This document shows, one piece after another, positions 35,450 to 44,389 of a stretch of 64,000 nucleotides of DNA. The DNA lies in NCBI RefSeq assembly GCF_021088345.1, contig NZ_CP088156.1, positions 1,612,001-1,676,000 of the forward strand, read 5' to 3'. The translations under genes and the position numbers were made by a program. The number at the start of each line of letters is the position of its first letter. Positions within the stretch are counted from its first letter, which is position 1. Under the pieces are notes generated by a model. That model saw only the letters and a list, made by a program, of their open reading frames with translations, ran no database searches and had not been told where the DNA came from. The stretch comes from Bradyrhizobium ontarionense (lineage in GTDB: Bacteria > Pseudomonadota > Alphaproteobacteria > Rhizobiales > Xanthobacteraceae).

Positions 35450-35647
35450 ATGGCGACGGAAAAAGCCGAGACTGACCGCATCCCCGTAACCCTAGCCCTG
35501 GCAACCATCGGCTATCTCGAAAAGCTCGTGAAACAGGGAACCCATGGCACCAGCGTTCCGGGTGTCTGCAGAACGTTGATCGAAGAAGGCATCCGGCTCG
35601 CCATCAAGGACGGGCTGCTGTCGATCCGCGACAACGGACGGGCGTAA
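35450..35647 (+). CDS. Small hypothetical protein, 65 residues
   Basis: A 65-residue soluble protein (MATEKAETDRIPVTLALATIG at the start, then a helix pair ending EEGIRLAIKDGLLSIRD). The beta-strand-like start followed by two helices resembles a ribbon-helix-helix regulator, but no family is assigned. It is preceded by about 100 bp of AT-rich sequence, which suggests its own promoter, and lies 82 bp upstream of gcrA in the same direction. The ribosome binding site is weak (TTTAGGC). Confidence 0.6.
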   Translation: MATEKAETDRIPVTLALATIGYLEKLVKQGTHGTSVPGVCRTLIEEGIRLAIKDGLLSIRDNGRA

Positions 35648-35729
35648 ACAGGGACACTTCAAGCGGAATAGTTTCGGACAGCCGTCGGCCAGGACGATCC
35701 AGGACGGATCAAACTTGGAAGCGACAACA

Positions 35730-36209
35730 ATGCCCGCCGAACGACAGACTTTACCCACCTGGACCGAGGAACGGCTCCAGGCCCTGAAGCAGCACTTTGA
35801 GGCCGGGCTGACCTGCCGCGAGATCGCCGCCGAGCTCGGCGTCAGCCGCAACGCCGTGATCGGCAAGATCTCCCGCCTTTCGCTGACACGCGACAATGGC
35901 GGCGATTCCAGGCGCGTGGTCCGCGCCGAAACCACCAGGGACGGCGCACGCGGCCGCCCGGTGCCGAAGCTGCGCCGCCGCATCCTGCGCGCGGTGCAGA
36001 ACGACCCGCCGCCTGTTATCGTCGAGGAGCCCGTCGGCACGGTCGTGAACGGCTGCTCGCTGTTCGAGCTCTCCAAGGAGCGCTGCCGCTGGCCAATCTC
36101 GACGCCCGGCGCCGATGATTTCTGCTTCTGCGGCTCCAAGCCGATCGACGGCCTGCCCTATTGCCCCAGCCATACGCGGATGGCGTATCGGGTGGCGTCG
36201 TCGCGGTGA
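35730..36209 (+). CDS. gcrA: Cell cycle regulator GcrA
   Basis: A 159-residue GcrA family protein. The N-terminal DNA-binding part has WTEERLQALKQHFEAGLTCREIAAELGVSRNAVIGKISRL, and the C-terminal sigma-70-binding part has CSLFELSKERCRWPI and FCFCGSKPIDGLPYC. In Alphaproteobacteria GcrA activates transcription from promoters with CcrM-methylated GANTC sites. The ATG at 35730 has GGAAG at a good distance; an in-frame TTG at 35715 is less likely. Confidence 0.95.
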   Translation: MPAERQTLPTWTEERLQALKQHFEAGLTCREIAAELGVSRNAVIGKISRLSLTRDNGGDSRRVVRAETTRDGARGRPVPKLRRRILRAVQNDPPPVIVEEPVGTVVNGCSLFELSKERCRWPISTPGADDFCFCGSKPIDGLPYCPSHTRMAYRVASSR

Positions 36210-36270
36210 AGCGAATTTGTGGACTAATTAGTTGTAAATGTAAATCGAATCGCGCCGCACAGACGCTGCA

Positions 36271-36433
36271 CCCTCTCCCCTTGTGGGAGAGGGTGGAATG
36301 ATCGAGCAAGGCTCGATCATTCCGGGTGAGGGGTCTCTCTCCGCACGGGCAGTCGTCGCGTGGAGACAAACCCCTCACCTGAGCGAGGATGACGCTGGCT
36401 TCAGTGTAGCCCTCTCCCACAAGGGGAGAGGGC
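36271..36433. repeat. Palindromic intergenic repeat, family 6
   Basis: Left CCCTCTCCCCTTGTGGGAGA and right CCTCTCCCACAAGGGGAGAG are inverted arms, each itself able to fold. A second internal hairpin is AATGATCGAGC-AAG-GCTCGATCATT. It fills most of the 307-bp gap between gcrA and the SDR gene. No gene is seen there. Confidence 0.8.
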
Positions 36434-36516
36434 GTAATCATGGGCGCCGAGGTGACAGCGCCTCCCGCTGCCGCTTGCGGGGCGCAGCACGAGAGCCGTC
36501 CCAACTATTAGCCGCC

Positions 36517-37485
36517 CTACCCTAGCTTCCACCCTGCCTCCTGCGCGAAGCGCTGGAAGAATTCCGGCTCGTAGGCCTGCTCGGGCGACTGGCGAACGCG
36601 CTGATCGAGCAGCTTGGCATCCTCGCCGACGAGGATGCGCCATTGCTCCGCCTTCACGCCGTCGAGGATGATCTTCGCCGCCTGCGCCGCCGTCGTCGGC
36701 GCGTCCTCGAGGAAGCTGCGGGCGCGCTCGCGGGCAGCGTTCTGGATGTCGTCGTCGCTCATGGCAGAGACGTCGATGCCCATGCCCTTCATGCGCTGGC
36801 GCGCCTGGCCGATCTCGGTCTCGCTCAACTGGTCGGACTCCGTTCCGCTCTGCACCTTGCGCGAGTTCGACACGATCGAGGTGCCGATATGGCCGGGCAT
36901 CACCACCGAGCATTTGACGTGCGGCGCATTGAGGCGGAGGTCGTTGATCAGCGCCTCCGTAAAACCCTTCACCGCAAACTTCGCCGCGCTGTAGGCGGTA
37001 TGCGAGACGCCCGGGCCGACCGAGGCCCAGAAGCCGTTGACGCTAGACGTATTGACGATGTGCGCCTCGTCGGCCTTCAGCAGCATCGGCAGGAAGGTGC
37101 GGACGCCGAGATAGACCCCGCCCCAGCAGATGTTGAAGGTGCGCTCCCACTGCTCGCGCGAATTGGTGAACAGGCTGCCGCCGCCGCCGATCCCGGCATT
37201 GTTGAACAGCAGATGGATCCTGTCGGTGGCCTGCTGCTCGGCGAGCTCGTCGCGAAAGCGCTGCAACTGCCCCTCGATCGACACGTCGGCGACGTGAGTG
37301 GTGACGCGCAGGCCTTGCGGCAGCTTCTCGGCCTCGCACAGCCGCTTGGTCTCGGCCATCGCTTCGACTGAGACGTCGCACATCGCGACGTTGCAGCCCT
37401 CGGCCACGAGCTGGCGCGCGAGCTCGCGGCCCATGCCCGTACCGCCTCCGGTGATCACGGCGATCCTGCCGGCAAAATCCTTCAT
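36517..37485 (-). CDS. Short-chain dehydrogenase/reductase
   Basis: A 322-residue classical SDR. IAVITGGGTGMGRELARQL gives the TGxxxGxG cofactor loop (residues 8-26), followed by CDVSVEAM (NADP/NAD preference undecided), LLFNNAGIGGGGS (NAG motif), NTSSVNGF (catalytic Ser), and HTAYSAAKFAVKG (YxxxK). The C-terminal extension after about 250 is longer than average. Substrate unknown. GGAAGG lies about 11 bases before the start at 37485; MRPMKDF nine bases upstream is an alternative. Confidence 0.9.
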   Translation of the reverse strand: MKDFAGRIAVITGGGTGMGRELARQLVAEGCNVAMCDVSVEAMAETKRLCEAEKLPQGLRVTTHVADVSIEGQLQRFRDELAEQQATDRIHLLFNNAGIGGGGSLFTNSREQWERTFNICWGGVYLGVRTFLPMLLKADEAHIVNTSSVNGFWASVGPGVSHTAYSAAKFAVKGFTEALINDLRLNAPHVKCSVVMPGHIGTSIVSNSRKVQSGTESDQLSETEIGQARQRMKGMGIDVSAMSDDDIQNAARERARSFLEDAPTTAAQAAKIILDGVKAEQWRILVGEDAKLLDQRVRQSPEQAYEPEFFQRFAQEAGWKLG

Positions 37486-37710
37486 CGGACGCATTTCCTT
37501 CCCTGCTGCGGGACGGCCAACGCCGCCCCGGCCACTTCCTCGTTCTCTTCGCGGAACGCAGTCCGAGCTTAGGGCGTTTCGCGGGCCTGACCAGAGGAGA
37601 TGTCGGGGGTCCGCGTTGCAGCGCACGGCCTGAAGTTTTCATCCAGGGGTTGAACCTTGCGGGCGGGCGTCCGACTTACTCCGTGGGGAGGCAGGCTCGA
37701 GGAGGTTCGC

Positions 37711-37866
37711 ATGGCGTACCAACAGGGGCACTGGCAAGATCAACACTGGCACGACCAGATGGTCGATCCGGCGGCAGCGGACGACGGCGCCTATGTGACG
37801 GGCTGGACGATCAGCGGGCTCGCCGTGATCGCCACCATCGTTGCGGTCTGGCTGCTCGGGATCTGA
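37711..37866 (+). CDS. Small single-pass membrane protein
   Basis: A 51-residue protein: an N-terminal half rich in Gln, His and Trp (MAYQQGHWQDQHWHDQMVDP) and a single C-terminal helix (GWTISGLAVIATIVAVWLLGI). It should sit in the inner membrane with its hydrophilic head free. GAGGAGG just before the ATG gives a strong start; a longer frame from 37657 has no site. No family recognised. Confidence 0.7.
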   Translation: MAYQQGHWQDQHWHDQMVDPAAADDGAYVTGWTISGLAVIATIVAVWLLGI

Positions 37867-37954
37867 CCCGTGCCGGAGATATGCGCGAACGAAATGCACC
37901 CCCGTGCCTGCCGGCACGAGGGCCATTGGGGCGTTGCGCTCCGCGGTCGAGGGC

Positions 37955-38260
37955 TCAGCGTCCGGTGCCCGTACCCGACGGCCCGGTCGGGGTCAGGGTC
38001 GAGCCGCTCGGCGACGGGTTGATCAGGCTGTTGCCGGACGGATTGACGCTGCTGTTCGCGCCCGCCGCGATGCCGCCGGCGTTGTAGTTGGGGTTGCCAG
38101 CGCCCAGACCCGTGGTGGTGCCCGGCGTGGTCGTGCTGCCGGTCGTCGCGCCCGACGTGGTCGTGCCGCCGACCGTCGAACCGCTGCCCGTGCTCTGGGC
38201 CATCGCGGCGCCCCCGGAAAAGGCCAGCGCGGCCGCCAAACCCACTGTGATCAGCTTCAT
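37955..38260 (-). CDS. Secreted Ser/Thr/Gly-rich low-complexity protein
   Basis: A 101-residue protein with a signal peptide (cleavage after GGAAMAQ, about residue 22) and a mature part made almost only of Ser, Thr, Gly, Asn and Pro (STGSGSTVGGTTTSGATTG and similar). It contains no cysteine and no charged patch except the end. AGGAGG precedes the ATG. Likely extracellular or periplasmic and disordered; function unknown. Confidence 0.7.
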   Translation of the reverse strand: MKLITVGLAAALAFSGGAAMAQSTGSGSTVGGTTTSGATTGSTTTPGTTTGLGAGNPNYNAGGIAAGANSSVNPSGNSLINPSPSGSTLTPTGPSGTGTGR

Positions 38261-38649
38261 GATGTCGTCCTCCTGTCAAAGACACGGGGACAAGCCCTTG
38301 AGCCAGCTCACGTTCCTGGAACTGCCCTGAGCCGGACGCAGGGCTGGGTGCGCCCCGCCGCCGGGCTCACCGGCGCTGCCAGGCGGGCGGAGCCTTGAGG
38401 TCTCGCGTGGCTGAACTCGTTGCATACAATTGAAGTCGATTGGTCAAAACATAGGCTACCCCGTCCCCAGAACGGCCTCTGTCCAATCCCAAGACAGCGC
38501 AGAGATCCCGATAAATCAGCGGCTTACCGATTTATGCCCAGCAACGCGGCCCTGGCACAAAGCTTGCGATAATTCCTCGGAGGCTCCGCCGTGCCGGCGA
38601 AGCCGAGATCACAGGGCGCGGGCAGACGGCCCGCCGAGGGAGCTCACCA
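38261..38649 (+). promoter_or_regulatory. Promoter region of the BMP transporter operon
   Basis: 389 bp without a gene. It holds a sigma-54 promoter (38553-38568) and an upstream dyad ATAAATC-N11-GATTTAT (38511-38535). The stretch from 38420 to 38520 is less GC-rich than its surroundings. No canonical NtrC site (TGCACC-N5-GGTGCA) was spotted. Confidence 0.5.
38553..38568 (+). promoter_or_regulatory. Sigma-54 (RpoN) promoter
   Basis: TGGCACAAAGCTTGCG matches the -24/-12 consensus TGGCAC-N5-TTGC with exactly 10 bases between the GG and the GC. It lies 82 bases upstream of the binding-protein start, giving a predicted transcript start near 38580. This implies activation by an enhancer-binding protein such as NtrC. 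Confidence 0.75.
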
Positions 38650-39759
38650 ATGGACTTTGGCAGGATTTCACGACGGCATCTGTTGCAGGGTGGCGCGGCG
38701 CTGACGCTCGGCGCAGCCGCGGGCCTGCGGCCCGCCTTCGCGGCCGACACCACGATCGGCTTCATCTATGTCGGCTCGCGCGACGACTACGGCTACAACC
38801 AGGCGCATGCGCAAGGTGCTGCGGCGCTGAAGAAGCTGCCCGGACTGAAGGTCATCGAGGAAGAGAAGGTGCCGGAGACCGACGCGGTCGAGAAGACGAT
38901 CGAGTCGATGATCAATCTCGACGGCGCCACGCTGCTGTTCCCGACCTCGTTCGGCTACTACAATCCGCACATGATCAAGATGGCGGCGAAGTACCCGAAG
39001 CTGCGCTTCGAGCATTGCGGCGGCCTGTGGAGCGACAAGGACCCGAAGAACGCCGGCTCCTATTTCGGCTATATCGACGAGGCGCAGTACATCGCCGGCA
39101 TCGTCGCGGGCTATACCAGCAAGAGCGGCAAGCTCGGCTTCGTCGCGGCGAAACCGATCCCGCAGGTGCTGCGCAACATCAACGCCTTCACGCTCGGCGC
39201 GCAGCTCGCCAATCCGAAGGCCACCACGCAGGTGATCTTCACCGGCGACTGGTCGATGCCGGTCAAGGAGGCCGAGGCCACCAACAGCCTGATCGACCAG
39301 GGTGTCGACGTGCTGACCTGCCATGTCGACGGCCCCAAGACGATGGTCGAGAACGCCGCGCGCCGCGGCGCCTTCGTCACCGGCTATCACGTCAACCAGT
39401 CGCCGCTCGCGCCCAAGGCCTATCTGACCGGTGCCGAATGGAATTGGGAGGCACTGTATCCGAAGTTCGTCAAGATGCTGGCCGCCGGCGAGAGCATCCC
39501 GAACTTCTATCGCGGCGGCCTCAAGGAAGAGGTGGTCAAGATCTCGCCCTATGGCGAGGCGGTGCCGGAAGCTGCGCGCAAGCACGCCGACGAGATCAAG
39601 GCCAAATTCCTCGGCGACGGCTACACGATCTTCAAGGGCCCGATCAAGGACAACAAGGGCAACACCGTGATCACCGCCGGCACCGAGCGCGGCCAGAAGG
39701 ATCCAGAGCTGGAGAAGATGGACTACCTGGTCGAGGGCGTGATCGGAGCGACGTCATGA
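38650..39759 (+). CDS. BMP family ABC transporter substrate-binding protein
   Basis: A 369-residue periplasmic binding protein of the BMP/PnrA (Med) family. An N-terminal twin-arginine signal (RISRRHLLQGGAALTLG) precedes FIYVGSRDDYGYNQAHAQGA, FPTSFGYYNPHMIKMAAKYPKL and QGVDVLTCHVDGPKTM. Relatives bind nucleosides, nucleobases or related N-rich compounds. First gene of a five-gene operon; it overlaps the next gene by four bases (ATGA). Tat rather than Sec export is notable. Confidence 0.9.
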   Translation: MDFGRISRRHLLQGGAALTLGAAAGLRPAFAADTTIGFIYVGSRDDYGYNQAHAQGAAALKKLPGLKVIEEEKVPETDAVEKTIESMINLDGATLLFPTSFGYYNPHMIKMAAKYPKLRFEHCGGLWSDKDPKNAGSYFGYIDEAQYIAGIVAGYTSKSGKLGFVAAKPIPQVLRNINAFTLGAQLANPKATTQVIFTGDWSMPVKEAEATNSLIDQGVDVLTCHVDGPKTMVENAARRGAFVTGYHVNQSPLAPKAYLTGAEWNWEALYPKFVKMLAAGESIPNFYRGGLKEEVVKISPYGEAVPEAARKHADEIKAKFLGDGYTIFKGPIKDNKGNTVITAGTERGQKDPELEKMDYLVEGVIGATS

Positions 39760-40865
39760 CAACGGAGGCGGCCGATCCGGTTGATGCGGCCGCCATCGCG
39801 CCGGCCGCCGATCCAGGCTTCCTGCAACGCTATGGCGCGAGCATTGAATACATCCTGATCCCGGGCGCGGCGCTATCCGCCGCGCTCGCGATCTTCGGCA
39901 TCTTCGTCGCGCTGTTCGGCAAGAACCCGCTCGACCTCTATTGGTACATGTATTACGGCGCGTTCGGCACCTGGTTCTCGTGGCAGAACACGCTGACGCG
40001 CGCGGCGCCGCTGATCCTGACCGCGCTGTGCACCGCCCTGCCCGCGCAATTGGGCATGGTGATCATCGGCGGCGAAGGCGCGCTACTGATCGGCGCGCTG
40101 TCGGCGACCTCGGCAGCGCTGGCGCTGCAGGGCCTGCCGCCGCTCATGGTGCAGATCGCGATGGTGATCGCCGGCATGACCGGCGGCGGATTGTGGATCC
40201 TGCTGTCCGGGGGCCTCCGCCAATATCGCGGGGTCAACGAGACCATCTCCAGCCTGCTGCTGGTCTACATCGCGCTCGCGATCCTCAACCATCTGGTCGA
40301 AGGCGCGATGCGCGATCCGGCCAGCCTCAACAAGCCGTCGACGCGCGAGATCGGCGCCGCCAACATGATCGGCAGCATTCCCGGCACCGACGTGCATTGG
40401 GGCCTGGTGTTCGGCCTGATCATGGCGGTCGCGGCCTATGTGCTGATCTATCACACCACCTTCGGCTTCGCTGCGCGCGTCGCGGGGGGCAACATCCGCG
40501 CCGCCAAGATCGTCGGCCTCTCCGTCGGCAAGCTGATCCTGACCGTCTGCTTCCTCGCCGGCGCCTGTGCCGGCCTTGCCGGCATGGTCGAGGTCGCCGC
40601 CGTGCAGGGCCGCACCAACGCCAACCTCGCCGTCGGCTACGGCTTCACCGGCATCCTCGTGGCGTTTCTCGCCCGGCAGAATCCGCTCGCCATCATCCCG
40701 GTGGCGATCCTGCTCGGCGGCATCAATGCCTCCGGCGGCCTGTTGCAGCGCCGGCTCGGCCTGCCCGACGCCTCGGTGCAGGTGCTGCAGGGCATCATCT
40801 TCATCTCGGTGCTGGCGAGCGACGCGCTCTACGGCCGCATCGGTTTTCTCCGGGGAAAGTCGTGA
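39756..40865 (+). CDS. ABC transporter permease, nucleoside/BMP type (first)
   Basis: A 369-residue inner-membrane permease with about ten helices. Signature segments: GNPL-like KNPLDLYWYMYYGAFG, RAAPLILTALCTALPAQLGMVIIGGEGALLIGAL and GYGFTGILVAFLARQNPLAII. It pairs with the next permease to form the channel. Start ATG overlaps the binding-protein stop (ATGA), so translation is probably coupled. Confidence 0.9.
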   Translation: MTTEAADPVDAAAIAPAADPGFLQRYGASIEYILIPGAALSAALAIFGIFVALFGKNPLDLYWYMYYGAFGTWFSWQNTLTRAAPLILTALCTALPAQLGMVIIGGEGALLIGALSATSAALALQGLPPLMVQIAMVIAGMTGGGLWILLSGGLRQYRGVNETISSLLLVYIALAILNHLVEGAMRDPASLNKPSTREIGAANMIGSIPGTDVHWGLVFGLIMAVAAYVLIYHTTFGFAARVAGGNIRAAKIVGLSVGKLILTVCFLAGACAGLAGMVEVAAVQGRTNANLAVGYGFTGILVAFLARQNPLAIIPVAILLGGINASGGLLQRRLGLPDASVQVLQGIIFISVLASDALYGRIGFLRGKS

Positions 40866-40868
40866 GAC

Positions 40869-41795
40869 ATGGCTGACGGCAACATCGGACTCTGGACCGT
40901 GCCGCTCGCGGTGCTCGGCGGCGCCATCCGCGTCTCCACGCCGTTCCTGTTCGTGAGCCTCGGCGAGTGCATCACCGAGCGCTCGGGCCGCATCAATCTC
41001 GGCCTCGAGGGCACGCTGGTGATGGGCGCGATGAGCGCCTATGGCATCTCCTATCTCTCGGGATCACCGTGGCTGGGCGTGCTCGCCGCCGGCCTCACCG
41101 GCGCGCTGTTAGGAGCCCTGCATGCCGGCATCTGCTCGCTGCCGCGCGTCAACGACGTCGCGGTGGGAATCTCGCTGATGCTGTTCGGCACCGGCCTCGC
41201 CTTCTTCCTCGGCAAGCCGCTGATCGAGCCGACGGCAGCACGGCTGCCCGCGATCGATTTCGGCTGGTGGAGCGACATTCCGCAGCTGCGCGCGGCGCTG
41301 CGCATCAACGTGCTGTTCCTGCTCGGCGTCGTGCTCGCGCCGCTGTTGCTATGGGCGTTCAAAACCACGCGCTGGGGTCTGCTGATCCGCACCGCCGGCG
41401 AAAGCGCCGACGCCGCGCGCGCGATGGGCCACTCGGTGCTGATGATCCGGCTGCGCGCCACTATGGCCGGCGGCTTCCTCGCCGGCATCGGCGGCTCGTT
41501 CCTGTCGCTGTTCTATCCCGGCAGCTGGAACGAGGGCCTGTCCTCCGGCCAGGGCATCACCGCGGTGGCGCTGGTGATCTTCGCGCGCTGGGACCCGATG
41601 CTGTGCCTGTGGGCCTCGCTCGCCTTCGGCGGCGCCGCGGCGCTGGGACCGGCGCTGCAATCAGTCGGCGTCACCTCCGGCTATCATCTGTTCAACGCCG
41701 CGCCCTACATCCTGACGCTTCTCATCATGATCATCACCTGCTCGCCGAAGCGCACCTTGAGCGGCGCACCGGCCGAACTGTCCATCACGCGGTGA
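40869..41795 (+). CDS. ABC transporter permease, nucleoside/BMP type (second)
   Basis: A 308-residue permease, shorter than the first, with about nine helices: AIRVSTPFLFVSLGECITERSG, RINLGLEGTLVMGAMSAYG, NDVAVGISLMLFGTGLAFFLG and SSGQGITAVALVIFARWDP. It follows the first permease after three bases. A 231-bp stretch with a palindromic repeat separates it from the hydrolase gene, but direction and function argue for one locus. Confidence 0.9.
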   Translation: MADGNIGLWTVPLAVLGGAIRVSTPFLFVSLGECITERSGRINLGLEGTLVMGAMSAYGISYLSGSPWLGVLAAGLTGALLGALHAGICSLPRVNDVAVGISLMLFGTGLAFFLGKPLIEPTAARLPAIDFGWWSDIPQLRAALRINVLFLLGVVLAPLLLWAFKTTRWGLLIRTAGESADAARAMGHSVLMIRLRATMAGGFLAGIGGSFLSLFYPGSWNEGLSSGQGITAVALVIFARWDPMLCLWASLAFGGAAALGPALQSVGVTSGYHLFNAAPYILTLLIMIITCSPKRTLSGAPAELSITR

Positions 41796-41846
41796 TAGGC
41801 AGTTGCTCATGAGGAAAGAAACTGGAGCGGGCACCTCCTTCCCGGC

Positions 41847-41963
41847 CATCCTTCGAGACGGCCGCCTTCGGCGGCCTCCTCAGGATGAGGAGTCTTTGCG
41901 CGGCAACATGCTCACCCTCATGGTGAGGAGCGTCGCACTTGCGACGCGTCTCGAACCATGAGG
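41847..41963. repeat. Palindromic intergenic repeat, family 5
   Basis: Left part CATCCTTCGAGACGGCCGCC and CCTCAGGATGAGG, right part CTCATGGTGAGGAGCG and CGCGTCTCGAACCATGAGG; the arms TTCGAGACG and CGTCTCGAA are inverted. It lies inside the transporter locus between the second permease and the hydrolase. Confidence 0.8.
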
Positions 41964-42025
41964 CCGGAGATGGCGCGGCGACGCAAAGCACTGCCGATAG
42001 CTTTGGACCTTAAGGGAGACCACAC

Positions 42026-42709
42026 ATGACCGCGCGCACCATCCGCTCCGAGCCCTATGCCTGGCCCTATAACGGCGATCTGCGCCCCGAGAACACCGCG
42101 CTGATCGTGATCGACATGCAGACCGATTTCTGCGGCGTCGGCGGCTATGTCGACAAGATGGGCTACGATCTCTCTTTGACGCGCGCGCCGATCGAGCCGA
42201 TCAAAAAACTCCTGACGGTGATGCGCGCGCAAGGCTTCACCATCATCCACACCCGCGAGGGCCACCGCACCGACCTCTCCGACCTGCCCGCCAACAAGCG
42301 CTGGCGCTCGCAGCAGATCGGCGCCGGGATCGGCGATCCCGGCCCGTGCGGCCGCATCCTGGTGCGCGGCGAGCCGGGCTGGGAGATCATCCCCGAGCTG
42401 GCGCCGGCTCCGGGCGAGATCGTGATCGACAAGCCCGGCAAGGGCTCGTTCTGCGCCACCGATCTGGAGCTGATCCTGCGCCTGCGCGGCATCGACAATA
42501 TCGTTCTCACAGGCATCACCACCGATGTCTGCGTCCACACCACGATGCGCGAGGCCAATGACCGCGGCTTCGAATGCGTGCTGCTGTCGGACTGCTGCGG
42601 CGCGACCGATAAAAGCAACCACGATCACGCACTGAAGATGATCAAGATGCAGGGCGGTGTGTTCGGCGCGGTCGCGACCTCCACCGCCTTGATCGAGGCG
42701 CTGTCGTGA
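42026..42709 (+). CDS. biuH: Cysteine hydrolase, biuret-hydrolase-like (isochorismatase family)
   Basis: A 227-residue isochorismatase-fold amidase. Asp30 (VIDMQTDFC), Lys136 (IDKPGKGSF) and Cys169 (TTDVCV) form the Asp-Lys-Cys triad, and Gln209 sits in KMQGGVFG. From memory of the Rhizobium leguminosarum BiuH sequence (Asp36, Lys142, Cys175, Gln215) all four align with a constant offset of six. BiuH splits biuret to allophanate and ammonia; triuret hydrolase is close in sequence and cannot be excluded. It sits inside a sigma-54 ABC operon and overlaps the ATPase gene by four bases. Confidence 0.72.
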   Translation: MTARTIRSEPYAWPYNGDLRPENTALIVIDMQTDFCGVGGYVDKMGYDLSLTRAPIEPIKKLLTVMRAQGFTIIHTREGHRTDLSDLPANKRWRSQQIGAGIGDPGPCGRILVRGEPGWEIIPELAPAPGEIVIDKPGKGSFCATDLELILRLRGIDNIVLTGITTDVCVHTTMREANDRGFECVLLSDCCGATDKSNHDHALKMIKMQGGVFGAVATSTALIEALS

Positions 42710-44235
42710 TCGGGGACAGTCCAACGCCAGCGGATGCATTCGGCGTCGAGGCCATCGCGATGACGATGCGCTTCGGCGCGTTCACCGCGCTCGACAATGT
42801 CGAGCTGAAGGTCAAGCCCGGCTCGTTCCACGCGCTGCTCGGCGAGAACGGCGCCGGCAAGTCGACCTTGGTCAAATGCATCATGGGCTATTACCGCCCG
42901 ACCGAGGGCGACGTGCTGATCGGCGAGCGCGAGCGCGAGATCAACAACCCCAGGGACGCGCACGCGCTCGGGCTCGGCATGGTCTATCAGCACTTCACGC
43001 TGGTGCCGGCGATGACGGTGGCCGAGAACCTGGTGCTGGCGCGCGACGACGTTCCGCCCGTGGTCAACTGGAGCAAGGAGAAGCATGACCTCGAAGCCTT
43101 CCTGTCGCGCATGCCGTTCCGCGTGCCGCTCGATGCAAAAGTGTCGGACATCTCCGCCGGCGAGCGGCAGAAATGCGAGATCCTCAAGCAGCTCTATCTG
43201 AAGCGGCGCTTCCTGATCCTGGACGAGCCGACCTCGGTGCTGACGCCGGGCGAGGCCGACGAGGTGCTGGGCATGCTGCGCCAGATGGTGGAGTCCGGCG
43301 AGTTGACCATCCTGATGATCACCCACAAATTCCGGGAGGTCATGGCGTTCGCCGACGAGGTCACCATCCTCCGCCGCGGCAAGCTCGCCGGCCGCGGCAA
43401 GGTCTCGGAGCTCACGCCAGACGACATGGCGCGGATGATGATCGGCGCCGAGCAGCTCACCGTGCAGCCGGCGCGCACCGGCGAGGCCGGCACCGTCAGG
43501 CTCGAGGTGAACAAACTTGTGGCACGCGACGATGCCGGCGGCCTCGCCGTGCATGATCTGTCGCTCACCGTGCGCGCCGGCGAGATCGTCGGCATCGCCG
43601 GCGTCTCCGGCAACGGTCAGCGCCAGCTGGTCGAGGTGCTCGCCGGGCAGCGTGAGGCCGAGAGCGGTGCTGTCCGTGTCTCCGGCGAGGCCTATTCCGC
43701 CAGCCGCGAGGAGATGCGCCGCCACAAGATGTCGCTGCTGCCCGAGGAGCCGCTGAAGAACGCCTGCGTCGGCGGCATGAGCGTCGCCGACAACATCGCG
43801 TTGCGCGAATTTGATCGTGCCCCGTTCGCCCGCGGCGGTTGGTGGCTGAACAAATCCGCCTTCCGCCAGGACGCCACCACCAAGATCGGCCGCTACAAGA
43901 TCAAGACCCGCACGCCGGACACGCCGATCGCGTCGCTGTCGGGCGGCAACGTGCAGCGCGCGGTGCTGGCGCGCGAGCTCGGTCACGACGTCGAGGTGCT
44001 GATCGCCGCCAATCCCTGCTTCGGCCTGGACTTCGCGGCGGTGGCGCAGATCCATGCCGAGATCATGGCCGCCCGCAACCGCGGTGCCGCCGTGCTGCTG
44101 GTCAGCGAGGATCTCGACGAGCTGCTCGAATTGTCCGACCGCCTGGTCGTGATGTTTCACGGCCAGCTGGTCTACGAGACCCGCGCCAGCGACGCCGACC
44201 TGACCGAAATCGGCCGCCACATGGCGGGGCATTGA
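42706..44235 (+). CDS. Double ABC ATPase, nucleoside/BMP type
   Basis: A 509-residue protein with two fused ABC domains. Domain 1: Walker A GENGAGKS at residues 46-53, signature ISAGERQK, Walker [10 protein letters not shown]. Domain 2 has the usual degenerate Walker A (GVSGNGQRQ) and signature [16 protein letters not shown]. This is the normal ATPase of BMP-type importers and should drive the two permeases upstream. GTG start overlaps the hydrolase stop (GTGA). The separation of ATPase from permeases by the hydrolase gene ties that enzyme to the transporter. Confidence 0.9.
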   Translation: MIGDSPTPADAFGVEAIAMTMRFGAFTALDNVELKVKPGSFHALLGENGAGKSTLVKCIMGYYRPTEGDVLIGEREREINNPRDAHALGLGMVYQHFTLVPAMTVAENLVLARDDVPPVVNWSKEKHDLEAFLSRMPFRVPLDAKVSDISAGERQKCEILKQLYLKRRFLILDEPTSVLTPGEADEVLGMLRQMVESGELTILMITHKFREVMAFADEVTILRRGKLAGRGKVSELTPDDMARMMIGAEQLTVQPARTGEAGTVRLEVNKLVARDDAGGLAVHDLSLTVRAGEIVGIAGVSGNGQRQLVEVLAGQREAESGAVRVSGEAYSASREEMRRHKMSLLPEEPLKNACVGGMSVADNIALREFDRAPFARGGWWLNKSAFRQDATTKIGRYKIKTRTPDTPIASLSGGNVQRAVLARELGHDVEVLIAANPCFGLDFAAVAQIHAEIMAARNRGAAVLLVSEDLDELLELSDRLVVMFHGQLVYETRASDADLTEIGRHMAGH

Positions 44236-44284
44236 GCCGCATCGGCGCGAGCCACCTCAACGGGTTCAAGACAAATTCACCACT

Positions 44285-44305
44285 CTGAGGTATCATCTGC
44301 CTCAG
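44285..44305. promoter_or_regulatory. Inverted repeat upstream of the oleate hydratase gene
   Basis: CTGAGG-N9-CCTCAG, 50 bases after the ATPase stop and 84 before the first oleate hydratase start. A T-rich stretch (about 44345-44365) lies further downstream. It may be an operator; as a terminator it would be weak. Confidence 0.3.
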
Positions 44306-44389
44306 TCGATCGTGCGCGGTCGCCGCTGGCGATTTCGCCCGGCTATTTTTGCTTTTTTGTTTCAATCCTTTAATCGACAGGTCGATCTC

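Noticed and set aside
38430..39755. Upstream extension of the first permease to 811 residues
   Set aside because: It overlaps the entire binding-protein gene in another frame. The ATGA junction gives the correct permease start.
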